Assembly (NCBI GenBank): GCA_025362235.1
Contig: JANYGZ010000068.1
Location: 1 to 61,847, forward strand
Reading direction: 5' to 3'
DNA from: Ferruginibacter sp.
GTDB taxonomy: Bacteria; Bacteroidota; Bacteroidia; Chitinophagales; Chitinophagaceae
Length of the DNA stretch: 61,847 nucleotides
The translations under genes were made by a program, and so were the position numbers. Shown here one piece after another: positions 17,926 through 28,095 of this stretch. The stretch's first letter is position 1; the number at the start of each line of letters is the position of its first letter. Under the pieces are notes generated by a model that ran no database searches, was not told where the DNA came from, and was given only the letters and a program-made list of their open reading frames with translations.

Positions 17926-20900
17926 ATGAAAAAATCGTGTTTGTTACGTTGCCTTAACCGGGGCAAGGTAATCACCAAAAAAACATTGCTCGTTATGAAA
18001 CTGACAGCTGTTTTATTATTCGTAGCCTGCCTTAATGTAAGCGCCAGCTCAGAGGCACAAAGCATTACTATCTCCCAGCGAAATACTACGCTGGAAAAGG
18101 TGTTTAAAGAAATTCACAAAAAAGCCGGCTACCAGTTTTTTTACCAGGATGAGCTGTTGCAACAGGCAAAAAAATTCGACATTAATGTAAAAGATGCATC
18201 TGTTGAGCAGGTACTAAATCTGTGTTTTAAAGATCAGCCGCTGGTGTTTTCCATTACAGAAAAAGCCATTACTATCAAGAGCAAAGCAGAAACGGATGTT
18301 TCAACAAACATTCCTGCTCCGCCAATTCAAATTAGAGGAAAAGTAACAGATCAGACTGGTAAACCACTTGCTGGTGTAACAGTTTCTGTTGCAGGCCAAA
18401 CGGGTGGAGTAAGCACAAACGAGAGTGGCGATTTTTCTATTACGGCTCCCGATAATGCCGTCTTAACTTTTAGTTATGTAGGCTATAAAACAATAACAGA
18501 ATCGGTAAAAGGTAAAACCAATATGGTAATAACCATGGCTGTAAAAGTATCATTGCTGGATGATATGGTTATTATTGGATATGGTAAAACAAAGCGATTA
18601 AATCTTACGGGTGCTCAAACATCTATTTCAGCCAAAGACATGGACAGAACTGTCAACACTACAATTGAGCAAGCCATACAGGGTAGATCTGCCGGGGTTT
18701 ATGTAACTCAAAATTCAGGACAACCCGGTGGGGCAATGTCAGTAAATATAAGGGGCGTCAGCTCTATTAATGGAAGTACAGAACCATTGTATGTGATAGA
18801 TGGAGTGCAGATTCCGGGCCAGCCAGTTTCTTTTGGAGGACAAAGTTCTGCCAACCCTTTATCGGGTTTTAACACTGCAGATTTTGAAAATGTAGAAATA
18901 TTACAGGGGCCATCAGCAACAGCAATATACGGTTCAAGGGCAACCAATGGGGTTGTTTTAATTACTACCAAACGCGGTAAAGCTGGCGACACTAAAATAA
19001 CATTTAGTATGCAGTATGGTGTTCAAAAACCGCCAAAACATTTGGATGTAATGGATCTTAGCCAATATGCACAAATGGTAAAAGAATTTCATAAAGTAGC
19101 TGGCGGCCAAACACCTGCTGAATTTTTAGACCCCAGTTTGTTAGGTAAAGGAACAAACTGGCAGAATGAATTATTTAAGGATGCTCCCATGGCTAATTAT
19201 CAATTAAGTCTTAGCGGTGGAAATGATAAATCTACTTATTACCTGGCAGGTGAATATTTTGACCAGCATGGAGTTGCTTTAGGATCAGGATTTAAAAGGT
19301 ATAGCGTACGCTTTAATTCTGATATTAAACCTTTGAAATGGCTTTCATTAGGTACCAATCTTAGTTTTAATCAAACAAAAGAGGTACTAACTACCAGCCA
19401 GGAAAATGTTATTGCAGATGCATTGCAGTTAACACCACAGGTGCCGGTTAAAAACCTTGATGGTTCATGGGGTGGCGGCGATATTATAAATGGAGCTAAC
19501 CAGTTTGCCCCGGTTAATCCAATTGCCATTGCAAATCTTAAAACAAACACTTTAGCAAGAAGCCAATTTTTAGGAGGATTAAATCTTGGTATATATATCA
19601 CAAAAGACCTTACTTTCAGAACCACGTTTAACACCAATATTGGTTATTCTAATTCAGTATACTACCAGCCTACTTACGCAATTGGATGGGCCATTAATGC
19701 AACCGCCTCTTTAACAAACGGAACCGGTAAAAGCACTTACTGGAACTGGAACCAATTGCTGGAATATAACAAGCAGCTAGGAAAAAATAACTTTAGTATA
19801 ATGGCCAGCCATGAGGCACAGGAATCTGATTGGCAAAATGTATCAGCTACAAGAACCGGCTTTCTTACCAATGATATTTTTGATTTGAATGCAGGTGACC
19901 CTACTACAGCATCAAACAGTGGTGGATCAGGCAAGTGGGGAATGGAATCATATCTTGGAAGGGTTAATTATAATTATGATAACCGTTATCTACTAACAGG
20001 TACAATCAGGGCGGATGGTTCTGCCAATTTTGGTGCTGATAATAAATGGGGTTATTTCCCTTCCTTAGCAATAGCATGGCGTGCATCACAGGAAGCGTTT
20101 TTTAATGTTTCATGGATAAGTGAATTGAAATTACGCCTTGAAACCGGTGTTACCGGTAACCAGGGTGGTGGTGGCGGAATTTATTCTCCTTTAAGCACAG
20201 GCGCTACCCCAACTGGTACCGGCTTTTTACCATCAAGGTATAGCAACCCGGGATTACAGTGGGAAGAAACAAAAGCAAATGATATTGGTATTAATGTAGG
20301 ATTTATAAAGAACAGGATACAGTTAGAGTTTGATTATTTTGTAAAAAAAACCAACAACCTTTTAATGGATAATCCATTACCATGGTACATGGGTACAAAT
20401 GGTACCGGCGCCGTAGGATCTCCTACAGTAAATATTGGCGAGCTTCAAAATAAAGGATGGGGATTAACACTTACTACAATAAATGTTGCAAACAGAAATT
20501 TTAAATGGGAATCAAATTTAAATTTCTCTGCTTTTAAAACAACGATTAACAAATTTTATTCAGATGCATCATTTGTAAACCGTACTTCATGGTGGTTAAA
20601 TGATTGGACACAGCAGTCTGCAGTAGGGCAGGCTCCATGGATGTTCAGGGGATATATTGAAGATGGTTTATTTCAATCGAAAGAAGAAATCAGTAAAAGC
20701 GCAGTACCGGTTGATAACAATGGCCACAGGCTTCCAATTGAAGATTTGGCAAACGGCATAAATGGCATATCTGTGGGGGATGTTAAGTTTAGGGATATCA
20801 GTGGACCTAACGGTAAACCGGATGGCATAATTGATACGTATGATGAAACCAATATTGGTAACCCATGGCCTAAATTATTTGGTGGGTTTACAAATACTTT

Positions 20901-21426
20901 TACCTACAAAAATTTTGATCTGAGCGTTTTCATTATTGGAACTTTTGGAAATAATATTTATAACTATATCGGTAAAATAAATACTAACCCGAATAACATC
21001 AATATATCCAGGAATTTGCTTGTGCATGCAATGGATTACGCAAAGCCAATTACAAATGAACAAGGCCAATTAGTGTTGGCAAACCCTAATACAGATGTGC
21101 CAAGAATATCTTACGGGCCTAATGGAAACCAAACACACCCTACCAATAAATGGGTAGAGGATGGGTCGTTTGTACGGCTTAAAAACATATCCCTTACTTA
21201 TAACCTGCCAGCTAATTTTCTTGCACAACAAAAATTCTTAAAAGGTGTAAGGGTTACCATCAGTGCACAGAATGTTGTAACCTGGACCCATTACTCGGGG
21301 ATGGACCCTGAAGTTGGATCTTATGTAGGAAGGGATACAAGCCCTTCTAACCAGGCTGTGGGCCTCGATTACGGACGTTATCCATTAACCCCTATCTATA
21401 CATTTAACCTGGGTATAAATTTTTAA
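17926..21426 (+). CDS. SusC-type TonB-dependent receptor with STN domain
   Basis: The 1166-residue outer-membrane transporter starts with an export signal to about residue 45. An STN domain follows (about 46-118, ITISQRNTTLEKVFKEI ... FDINVKDASVEQVL), then a carboxypeptidase-regulatory-like domain (about 128-205, IRGKVTDQTGKPLAGVTVSV). A TonB-dependent plug (about 215-345, with SAGVYVTQNSGQPGG and GSRATNGVVLITTKRGK) and a 22-strand barrel complete it. It imports oligosaccharides with energy from TonB. The STN domain marks it as a signal transducer for the ECF/FecR pair upstream. SusD starts 10 bases after its stop. Substrate identity cannot be read from the sequence. Confidence 0.96.
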   Translation: MKKSCLLRCLNRGKVITKKTLLVMKLTAVLLFVACLNVSASSEAQSITISQRNTTLEKVFKEIHKKAGYQFFYQDELLQQAKKFDINVKDASVEQVLNLCFKDQPLVFSITEKAITIKSKAETDVSTNIPAPPIQIRGKVTDQTGKPLAGVTVSVAGQTGGVSTNESGDFSITAPDNAVLTFSYVGYKTITESVKGKTNMVITMAVKVSLLDDMVIIGYGKTKRLNLTGAQTSISAKDMDRTVNTTIEQAIQGRSAGVYVTQNSGQPGGAMSVNIRGVSSINGSTEPLYVIDGVQIPGQPVSFGGQSSANPLSGFNTADFENVEILQGPSATAIYGSRATNGVVLITTKRGKAGDTKITFSMQYGVQKPPKHLDVMDLSQYAQMVKEFHKVAGGQTPAEFLDPSLLGKGTNWQNELFKDAPMANYQLSLSGGNDKSTYYLAGEYFDQHGVALGSGFKRYSVRFNSDIKPLKWLSLGTNLSFNQTKEVLTTSQENVIADALQLTPQVPVKNLDGSWGGGDIINGANQFAPVNPIAIANLKTNTLARSQFLGGLNLGIYITKDLTFRTTFNTNIGYSNSVYYQPTYAIGWAINATASLTNGTGKSTYWNWNQLLEYNKQLGKNNFSIMASHEAQESDWQNVSATRTGFLTNDIFDLNAGDPTTASNSGGSGKWGMESYLGRVNYNYDNRYLLTGTIRADGSANFGADNKWGYFPSLAIAWRASQEAFFNVSWISELKLRLETGVTGNQGGGGGIYSPLSTGATPTGTGFLPSRYSNPGLQWEETKANDIGINVGFIKNRIQLEFDYFVKKTNNLLMDNPLPWYMGTNGTGAVGSPTVNIGELQNKGWGLTLTTINVANRNFKWESNLNFSAFKTTINKFYSDASFVNRTSWWLNDWTQQSAVGQAPWMFRGYIEDGLFQSKEEISKSAVPVDNNGHRLPIEDLANGINGISVGDVKFRDISGPNGKPDGIIDTYDETNIGNPWPKLFGGFTNTFTYKNFDLSVFIIGTFGNNIYNYIGKINTNPNNINISRNLLVHAMDYAKPITNEQGQLVLANPNTDVPRISYGPNGNQTHPTNKWVEDGSFVRLKNISLTYNLPANFLAQQKFLKGVRVTISAQNVVTWTHYSGMDPEVGSYVGRDTSPSNQAVGLDYGRYPLTPIYTFNLGINF

Positions 21427-21436
21427 AATTATAAAA

Positions 21437-23113
21437 ATGAAAAATTATAAACGTTTATATAATTGGTTAGCCATATTGCTTCCAATCATCTCATTAACAG
21501 CCTGCTCAAAAGACTTTCTTGAAAAGCCACCAACTGATGCAATTGTTGACGCCAATTTTTATAAAACCGATGAACAGGTTTTGGCAGGTACAGCATTACT
21601 GTATAGTAAAGTATGGTTTGATTATAATGATAAAGCATCTTATAATCTTGGTGACTTTAGAGCTGGCACTGCTTTCTCTGCTTACAACGACAGGGGTAAT
21701 GTACTTTTTAATACAACCGGTAATACACCTGAAAATGGAGCTTCCTGGAGATCGTTCTTTATAGTAGTAGGGCAGTCAAACCTGGCAATAACAAACATTA
21801 ATAAGTATGCTGGTTCAGGAGTTAGCTCCAATGTTAAAAAAATGGCAATTGCAGAAGCAAGGTTTATGCGGGCATTGGCCTATCGCTATTTAGTGATGAA
21901 CTGGGGCCCTGTTCCAATTATTGAAAATAACCTTGCATTACTTTCTGACACCAGTATCAGCAGAAATACAGAAACAAGTGTTTGGAAATTTATTACCAAA
22001 GAAATGCGTGAGGTTGCTGCTGATTTACCGGAAATCCCACTTCGCCCCGGACGGCTTACCAAATGGTCCGCAGAAGGGATGCTGGCCCGTTTTTATCTTA
22101 CAAGAGCTGGTGTAGCGTCTAATGGTTCCGGCGCAAGAGACCAGTCTTTTTTAGATAGCGCAAAATATTATGCTGACAGGGTAATAAAAAATAGCGGCGC
22201 TTCTTTATTAAAAAATTACAGCGACTTATTTCTTTTTCCTTATGATAATAATGCAGAGTCTTTGTTTTCACTGCAGTGGGTATATTCACCCGGTGCATGG
22301 GGTACACAAAATTCTACACCGGCTTACTTAGCGTATAGTCCTGATATTGCCAATGGCGATGGATGGGGCGGCGATAAAGGTGCCACCTGGTGGATGATGA
22401 AACAATATGATGGCTTTGTTGCTAATGCTACTGATGATACGCTTAGAGGAAGAACGTTGGATCAAAGGCTGAAAGCTACTTTCATGTTGCCTGGTGCAAG
22501 TTATCCGGAAATAACTCAAACTATCCCAGGGGGAAAACAAAAATTAATATTTCCTTTTACCGGCACCGACAATAATTTTTTAAGCATTAAAAAATATGTA
22601 ACAGGTAAAGCTGAAGATGTGGGCGGACAATCTGCCTCGCAGTATTATGGTAATGATACTTACATGATGCGCTTATCGGAAATGTACCTTATTTATGCAG
22701 AAGCAACAATAGGAAACAGCGCGTCTACATCCGACACAAAAGCACTGGAATATTTTAACAAAGTACATATGCGTGCAGGCTTGCCCGAATTTATTTTACC
22801 ACTTACAGCCGATGTAATTTTTAAGGAAAGATTTGTTGAATTTGCTGTAGAATCAATGGCCTGGTACGATTTGGTGAGTTTACATTACTACAATAAAAAC
22901 AAAGCGTATTCAATTTTAAATTCGCAGGACAGGGGTTTATTTTTTACCGCTCCTGATAAATTTCCAAATCCAACACAATGGACAATTTCAAAAACACCAT
23001 GGGCAACAACAGACAGGATAATAAATGCAAATGATGGAAATTTTTTGCTGCCCATACCATCAGCAGAATTAAGCCAGGCGCCTAACCTGTTAAAACCACC
23101 GGTAGATTATTAA
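21437..23113 (+). CDS. SusD/RagB-type outer-membrane glycan-binding lipoprotein
   Basis: The 558-residue lipoprotein has an SPII signal with lipid Cys23 (SLTAC). It shows the SusD landmarks: an N-terminal DFLEKPPTDAIVDANFYKTDEQ, TPR-like helices around IAEARFMRALAYRYLVMNWGPVPI, and the C-terminal RFVEFAVESMAWYDLVSLHYYNK segment. It should form the lid over the SusC barrel and capture glycan at the cell surface. The 10-base spacing from susC shows co-transcription. Confidence 0.96.
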   Translation: MKNYKRLYNWLAILLPIISLTACSKDFLEKPPTDAIVDANFYKTDEQVLAGTALLYSKVWFDYNDKASYNLGDFRAGTAFSAYNDRGNVLFNTTGNTPENGASWRSFFIVVGQSNLAITNINKYAGSGVSSNVKKMAIAEARFMRALAYRYLVMNWGPVPIIENNLALLSDTSISRNTETSVWKFITKEMREVAADLPEIPLRPGRLTKWSAEGMLARFYLTRAGVASNGSGARDQSFLDSAKYYADRVIKNSGASLLKNYSDLFLFPYDNNAESLFSLQWVYSPGAWGTQNSTPAYLAYSPDIANGDGWGGDKGATWWMMKQYDGFVANATDDTLRGRTLDQRLKATFMLPGASYPEITQTIPGGKQKLIFPFTGTDNNFLSIKKYVTGKAEDVGGQSASQYYGNDTYMMRLSEMYLIYAEATIGNSASTSDTKALEYFNKVHMRAGLPEFILPLTADVIFKERFVEFAVESMAWYDLVSLHYYNKNKAYSILNSQDRGLFFTAPDKFPNPTQWTISKTPWATTDRIINANDGNFLLPIPSAELSQAPNLLKPPVDY

Positions 23114-23153
23114 TACAGCTAAACACAATTGTTTTTTTAAATACACAGCAATT

Positions 23154-24308
23154 ATGAAAAAAATATATAAATCAATACTGTTACTTACTATGGCAATTGC
23201 AATAGCAGGTATTTATTCCTCGTGTCAAAAGGAAGCGGCACTTCCTAACGATGGTGTACCAAGGATAAGGTATGTGCGAATTACAGAACCAACATCCTCC
23301 GACTCTTTATTAGTTGCTGCAAACCAGGGAAACCTGATTGCCATTATAGGGGAAAATTTGCAGAGTGCAGTTGAAATTTGGTTTAATGATCAAAAAGCAT
23401 CATTAACACCAACCTATATCACCAGCACCAGTATCCTTGTGAGTGTTCCATCTAAAATACCACAGGTTATTACCAATAAGCTTAAAATTATATTTTCAAA
23501 CAACGACAGTTTGCTGTATGATTTTAAGGTGCAGATCAGTAAGCCGTTAATAAAATTAATGGATTGCGAATATGTTGCAACAGGCGATGTTGCTACTATT
23601 AACGGTGATTTTTTTTATAAACCCCTTACAGTAACTTTTGCAGGAGGAGTGGTAGGCGAAGTGGTATCGGTGGAAGATAAAATAATAAAAGTAAGGGTGC
23701 CAACAGGTGCGCAGCCAGGACAAATTACCATCAAAACAAATTTTGGTGAAACCAAATCAGACTTTTGGTTTAGGGACAACAGGAATATTTTTATAAGCAG
23801 CGATCCCTATACAGGATGGTGGAATTCATCTTATGTTGTTTCTAATCCCGGGGCCGGCGACCCGCCATCAATTAATGGAAATTATATCCGTGTTAAAAAA
23901 GCAATAGGCTCATGGTCATGGAATGAAGTGGCAGGTGGGCCGCCAGATGCAATGGGAGATATAAGTAAGAATGTGCCGGATGAAGCAATCCTGAAGCCAT
24001 CTGATTATAACCTGAAATTTGAGTTAAATACAATGAAGCCTTACAATGGTAATGTACTAAAAATTAATGTAGGCCTTGCTGACGGTTTTAATAATGACGA
24101 ATACAGGTGGTTTCCGCCATACGATACAAAGGGTCAGTGGCAAACGGTAACTATCCCTTTTGAAAATATCGCTAAAAGTTATGGAGCTCCGCTTACGGTA
24201 AGCGCAAAGGGATATTATACCCGGTTGTTATTTCATGGTCCCGGTGATCTTGATTGTGATATGAGTTTTGATAATTTCAGGGTAGTTCCAAAAGTCATTA
24301 AAAAGTAA
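23154..24308 (+). CDS. IPT/TIG-domain surface glycan-binding lipoprotein (first)
   Basis: The 384-residue protein has an SPII signal with Cys24 (YSSC). Two IPT/TIG Ig-like modules follow at about 40-125 and 130-210, recognisable by NLIAIIGENLQSAVEIWFND and ATINGDFFYKPLTVTFAGG. The C-terminal 170 residues form an aromatic-rich domain (SDPYTGWWNSSYVVSN, GSWSWNEVAGGPPDA), typical of SGBP C-terminal binding modules. It lies 40 bases after susD in the position of a SusE/SGBP protein, so it probably helps bind the polysaccharide outside the cell. The exact ligand is unknown. Confidence 0.85.
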   Translation: MKKIYKSILLLTMAIAIAGIYSSCQKEAALPNDGVPRIRYVRITEPTSSDSLLVAANQGNLIAIIGENLQSAVEIWFNDQKASLTPTYITSTSILVSVPSKIPQVITNKLKIIFSNNDSLLYDFKVQISKPLIKLMDCEYVATGDVATINGDFFYKPLTVTFAGGVVGEVVSVEDKIIKVRVPTGAQPGQITIKTNFGETKSDFWFRDNRNIFISSDPYTGWWNSSYVVSNPGAGDPPSINGNYIRVKKAIGSWSWNEVAGGPPDAMGDISKNVPDEAILKPSDYNLKFELNTMKPYNGNVLKINVGLADGFNNDEYRWFPPYDTKGQWQTVTIPFENIAKSYGAPLTVSAKGYYTRLLFHGPGDLDCDMSFDNFRVVPKVIKK

Positions 24309-24337
24309 AAATAATTGTTGCACGTTGTATGTAAAAA

Positions 24338-25894
24338 ATGAAAAAAATGAAAAAAATAATATTTAATAAACTATTTCTTTCCCTGGGCTGCCTTATCATC
24401 ATCATAAGCCTGGTAACTTCTTGTAAAAAAGATACGGTAGAAAATTCAGGTAAAGTGGAATTGCTGAGTTTTGGCCCTACAGGTGCAAAGCATGGAGAAA
24501 ATATAATTTTTATCGGAGAAAATCTTGATAAGGTTACGGAGATAGACCTGGCAGGTGCTACTGTTGCGGCTGGATCATTTACCGAACATACTGCTGAACG
24601 GATTGTATTTGTTATACCCGCTTCCACTGTACAAGGGTATGCTACACTTAAAACTCCTGATGGTGATGTAGTTTCCAAAACAAAAATAAATTTTGAAGTG
24701 CCGGTTATAATAACATCCATGACAAAGCAAGCCCGTCCCGGAGAAAACATCACCATTAAAGGAGAATATTTAAATTGGATAAAAGAGATCAGGTTTAACA
24801 AGGACATTGCTGAAACAACATTTGTAAGTCAGTCATTAAATGAATTAGTGGTTAAGGTTCCTGATAATGCGCAAACCGGAACACTTATTATTTCAAGCGG
24901 AGGAACTAAGCCTTTAACGTTTGAGACAGATAGTCTACTAATTGTAACGTTGCCAGCAATAACTGCATTATCACCTAACCCTGTTTTACATGCAGCCAAC
25001 CTTACTATTACAGGTACCAATTTAGATTTAGCAAAAGAAGTGGTATTTCCGGGCCTATCAACACCAGTTTCTACATTTGTAAGCCAATCTGCCAGCCAGA
25101 TTGTAGTTAAAGTTCCGGGAGGCACAAAAAAAGGAAAACTAACATTGGTTGCACATTCAAATGTAACCGTTCAATCAAGCCAGGATTTGGATGTACTGTT
25201 ACCGGCTATCACTACTATTGCACCCAACCCTGTTGCACCTTTATCAGATATAACAATTACGGGTACTAACCTTAACCTTGTTACAGGACTTTCATTTACA
25301 GGAATTGTTGCACCAGTAACAAGTTTTGTAAGCCAGTCGGCAACACAGATTGTAGTTACCGTACCTACAGGTACATTAAAAGGTAAAATAATATTGTCGG
25401 TTTTAAATTCTTCACTCACTGTTGAGTCTGCTGCTGTACTGGATTTAATCGGCGGCCTTCCACCACTGGCTGATTTTCCTTATGCAATTTATACAGATGC
25501 CTTACAAAATGGTTTCCAGGATTGGTCATGGGCAACAAGGGATTTTAATAGTACAGCAAATGTTCGCCAGGGCGATAAATCAATTAAAGTTACCTATGGT
25601 TCCGGTGGTTATGAAGGGATAACTTTTCACAACGATGGCGGCCCTGCTACAGGTGCCTATACCAAGCTGGAGTTTTCTGTATTTGGCGAAGCTGGTACAG
25701 CAGGTAAACAATTAAATGTGGTAATTAATGGTAACTGGGGAACACCCTATGTTGTAACAATCATAGGAGGTGAATGGACAACCTATAGCATCAATTTATC
25801 TGCACTCGGAAACCCTAATCCTTTAAAAGAAATAATACTGCAATCTGCAGGTTTTGCCGGAGTTGTTTATGTTGACCATGTGGGCTTAAGATAA
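24338..25894 (+). CDS. IPT/TIG multi-domain surface glycan-binding lipoprotein (second)
   Basis: The 518-residue lipoprotein has lipid Cys29 (VTSC) and then about four tandem IPT/TIG modules between residues 35 and 370. Each has an ITGTNL or IGENL turn and an SFVSQSA-QIVVKVP strand pair; modules 3 and 4 are strikingly similar, suggesting recent duplication. The last 140 residues form a different domain beginning LADFPYAIYTDALQNGFQDWSW, resembling a jelly-roll carbohydrate-binding module. The stacked Ig modules would hold the binding tip away from the membrane. A terminator candidate follows, closing the sus transcript. Confidence 0.83.
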   Translation: MKKMKKIIFNKLFLSLGCLIIIISLVTSCKKDTVENSGKVELLSFGPTGAKHGENIIFIGENLDKVTEIDLAGATVAAGSFTEHTAERIVFVIPASTVQGYATLKTPDGDVVSKTKINFEVPVIITSMTKQARPGENITIKGEYLNWIKEIRFNKDIAETTFVSQSLNELVVKVPDNAQTGTLIISSGGTKPLTFETDSLLIVTLPAITALSPNPVLHAANLTITGTNLDLAKEVVFPGLSTPVSTFVSQSASQIVVKVPGGTKKGKLTLVAHSNVTVQSSQDLDVLLPAITTIAPNPVAPLSDITITGTNLNLVTGLSFTGIVAPVTSFVSQSATQIVVTVPTGTLKGKIILSVLNSSLTVESAAVLDLIGGLPPLADFPYAIYTDALQNGFQDWSWATRDFNSTANVRQGDKSIKVTYGSGGYEGITFHNDGGPATGAYTKLEFSVFGEAGTAGKQLNVVINGNWGTPYVVTIIGGEWTTYSINLSALGNPNPLKEIILQSAGFAGVVYVDHVGLR

Positions 25895-25909
25895 TATCTT
25901 TTACAAAAT

Positions 25910-25955
25910 AAAACATCCGCTGCTTAAATAATTTAATTGAGATAGCGGATGTTTT
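25910..25955 (+). terminator. Terminator candidate after the sus operon
   Basis: AAAACATCCGCT at 25910-25921 pairs perfectly with AGCGGATGTTTT at 25944-25955, giving a 12-bp stem with a 22-base AT-rich loop. It lies 16 bases after the second SGBP stop. The right arm ends in T4, so termination is plausible though the U-tract is short. Confidence 0.65.
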
Positions 25956-26104
25956 AAAATTAAATGTGAACTTGTGCTTTTTAGATATTTTAATCAGAAA
26001 AAAAATGATGAAGTACAAGTTATAGAAAAAAGCCTGTTAAAATTATGATACGTACAGAAGCGTTATCATTTCAATCAATTAAAAAAATAGTTTAAATTAA
26101 AAAA

Positions 26105-27868
26105 ATGTCAATTTATTTTCAACGCCTTTTAAAACTGGTTTCAATAGTATTGGTACTGGCTGCTGTATCTTGTAAAAAAACACCCGTACCACCTGTAGTA
26201 CTTCCGCCGGTAATACCGCCCACAGGTGGTGGTGCCGATACTACAATAGTACCCGGGGTTGACCCGTCAGCAGCAAATACAATCGGCTTTTTTTTAGACG
26301 ACTGGCAGGCTAAAGCCTTTACTGCTCCTGCTTATACAGAATCAACCATTCCTGCAACAGTTACCAATACCGTTACTGTAGATGCAACTTCTATTATTAC
26401 TAAAATTCCCTTAACCGAATTTGGGCATAATGCGGTTTGGTGGATGGGGCCTGTTGCAGGCGACCCAAGGATTATAGAGCCAATTACCAATCTTCATCCG
26501 CACATCATACGCTTTCCGGGTGGCAGCTCCAGCGATGCTTATTTCTGGAATGCAGATCAAGGTATTAATCCACCTGGTGCGCCAACTATGTTTACAAAAG
26601 ATGATGGTACCAAAGAGCCTTCAGGTTTTAGTTATGGCAAAACAAATTATAACTGGCAATGCAACCTCGATAATTATTATACTATGTTGCAGCAAACCAA
26701 TAATAAAGGCATCATCACTATCAATTATGGTTACGCAAGGTATGGGATAGGTACAAACCCTGTGGCAGATGCGGCACATCTTGCAGCCGATTGGGTTCGT
26801 TACGATAATGGCCGTACACAATTGTGGGAAATTGGCAATGAAAATTATGGTAACTGGGAATGGGGATACCGTATTGATGTTTCTGCCAATAAAGATGGGC
26901 AACCCGAATTTTTAACAGGTGCTTTGTATGCCCAGCATTTCAAAGTGTTTGTAGATTCTATGCAAAAGGCAGCAACAGAAATTGGTAAAAAAATTTATAT
27001 AGGTGCGGTAACTGCGGAGGCCCCTTCACCGGAATCCTGGCAAACCAATACACGTAAAACATGGAATGCAGGTATGATGCCGGGCATAAATAATAAGTCA
27101 GATTTTTTTGTGGTGCATAATTATTTTACACCCTACAATACCAACGCTAATGCAAATATTATTTTATCATCTGCTTTAGCTGTTCCGCAAACAATGATGG
27201 AATATGTAAAACAAACTTTGCAATCGTATGGTACTGCTATAAAGCCCATTGCTATGGATGAATGGAACATGTTTTCTACGGGCTCAAAACAACAGGTATC
27301 CAATACCAGTGGTGTTTTTGCTGTTTTGGTGATGGGCGAAGCGTTAAAAAATAAATATGGTATGTCGGCACGCTGGGATATGCTAAATGGCTGGAACAAT
27401 GGAGATGACCATGGGTTGTTTAGTAATGGTGATGAACCGGGTGGTATTGCAAAATGGAGCCCACGCCCCAGTTTTTACTATATGTATTATTTACAAAAAT
27501 TATTAGGCGACAGGCTGGTTAACAGCACCGTTACAGGAAGCGCCGGTGTGCAGGCTTACGCATCTACCTATACCTCCGGGCAGGTAAATGTTGCCATTGT
27601 AAATACATCATCAACTGCACAAACTGTAGAAGTTAAAATGAAAAATTTTTACAGCGGCAACCGCTTTTACTGGTACAGCCTTCAGGGCAGTAATGATAAT
27701 GGCGAGTTTTCAAGAAAAGTTTTGGTAAACGACAACGGACCTGCCGGCGATGCTGGCGGGCCGGTTACGTATACTACACTTAAAGCCCGTTCGGCTGTCA
27801 CAACAAATGGTATAAAAGTATCATTACCTGCATTGGGCGCAGTTTTTATTGTGGTTGATAAAAAATAA
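26105..27868 (+). CDS. Clan GH-A glycoside hydrolase lipoprotein (GH51/GH39-like, possible arabinofuranosidase)
   Basis: The 587-residue protein has an SPII signal (Cys23) and a Pro-rich linker, then a TIM barrel. LWEIGNENYGNW places the acid/base at Glu246, and AMDEWNMFS places the nucleophile at Glu386, the Asn-Glu and Glu-Trp pattern of clan GH-A retaining enzymes such as GH51. HIIRFPGGSSSDAYFWN near residue 140 is a typical early strand of GH51-like barrels. A C-terminal beta sandwich follows (VNVAIVNTSSTAQTVEVKM). Its place after the SusCD/SGBP genes makes it the likely surface endo- or exo-enzyme of the locus. The family is my judgement from motifs; GH39 and related families are possible. 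Confidence 0.75.
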   Translation: MSIYFQRLLKLVSIVLVLAAVSCKKTPVPPVVLPPVIPPTGGGADTTIVPGVDPSAANTIGFFLDDWQAKAFTAPAYTESTIPATVTNTVTVDATSIITKIPLTEFGHNAVWWMGPVAGDPRIIEPITNLHPHIIRFPGGSSSDAYFWNADQGINPPGAPTMFTKDDGTKEPSGFSYGKTNYNWQCNLDNYYTMLQQTNNKGIITINYGYARYGIGTNPVADAAHLAADWVRYDNGRTQLWEIGNENYGNWEWGYRIDVSANKDGQPEFLTGALYAQHFKVFVDSMQKAATEIGKKIYIGAVTAEAPSPESWQTNTRKTWNAGMMPGINNKSDFFVVHNYFTPYNTNANANIILSSALAVPQTMMEYVKQTLQSYGTAIKPIAMDEWNMFSTGSKQQVSNTSGVFAVLVMGEALKNKYGMSARWDMLNGWNNGDDHGLFSNGDEPGGIAKWSPRPSFYYMYYLQKLLGDRLVNSTVTGSAGVQAYASTYTSGQVNVAIVNTSSTAQTVEVKMKNFYSGNRFYWYSLQGSNDNGEFSRKVLVNDNGPAGDAGGPVTYTTLKARSAVTTNGIKVSLPALGAVFIVVDKK

Positions 27869-27928
27869 AAAACAGCCAATAACAAAAGGTAAAATTATTT
27901 TATTGCCCTTATTGTCAATTGATATTTA

Positions 27929-27960
27929 AAAGATCCCGTTGTAGAAACAACGGGATCTTT
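27929..27960 (+). terminator. Rho-independent terminator after the GH-A hydrolase
   Basis: A perfect 14-bp stem pairs 27929-27942 with 27947-27960 around an AGAA tetraloop, with GC pairs in the middle and a T-rich 3' side. It lies 60 bases after the hydrolase stop and separates the glycan locus from the acetyltransferase gene. Confidence 0.9.
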
Positions 27961-28095
27961 ATTTATAATAACAATTTTGGATTTATTGTATGACATGAAA
28001 TGATTAATTTTATTTTATAAGTAACAGGATTGCCCTATGTGATAAAGGTTATCCTATAGAAAAATAAAAGAGTTCAGGCAACTAAGATAGAAAGT

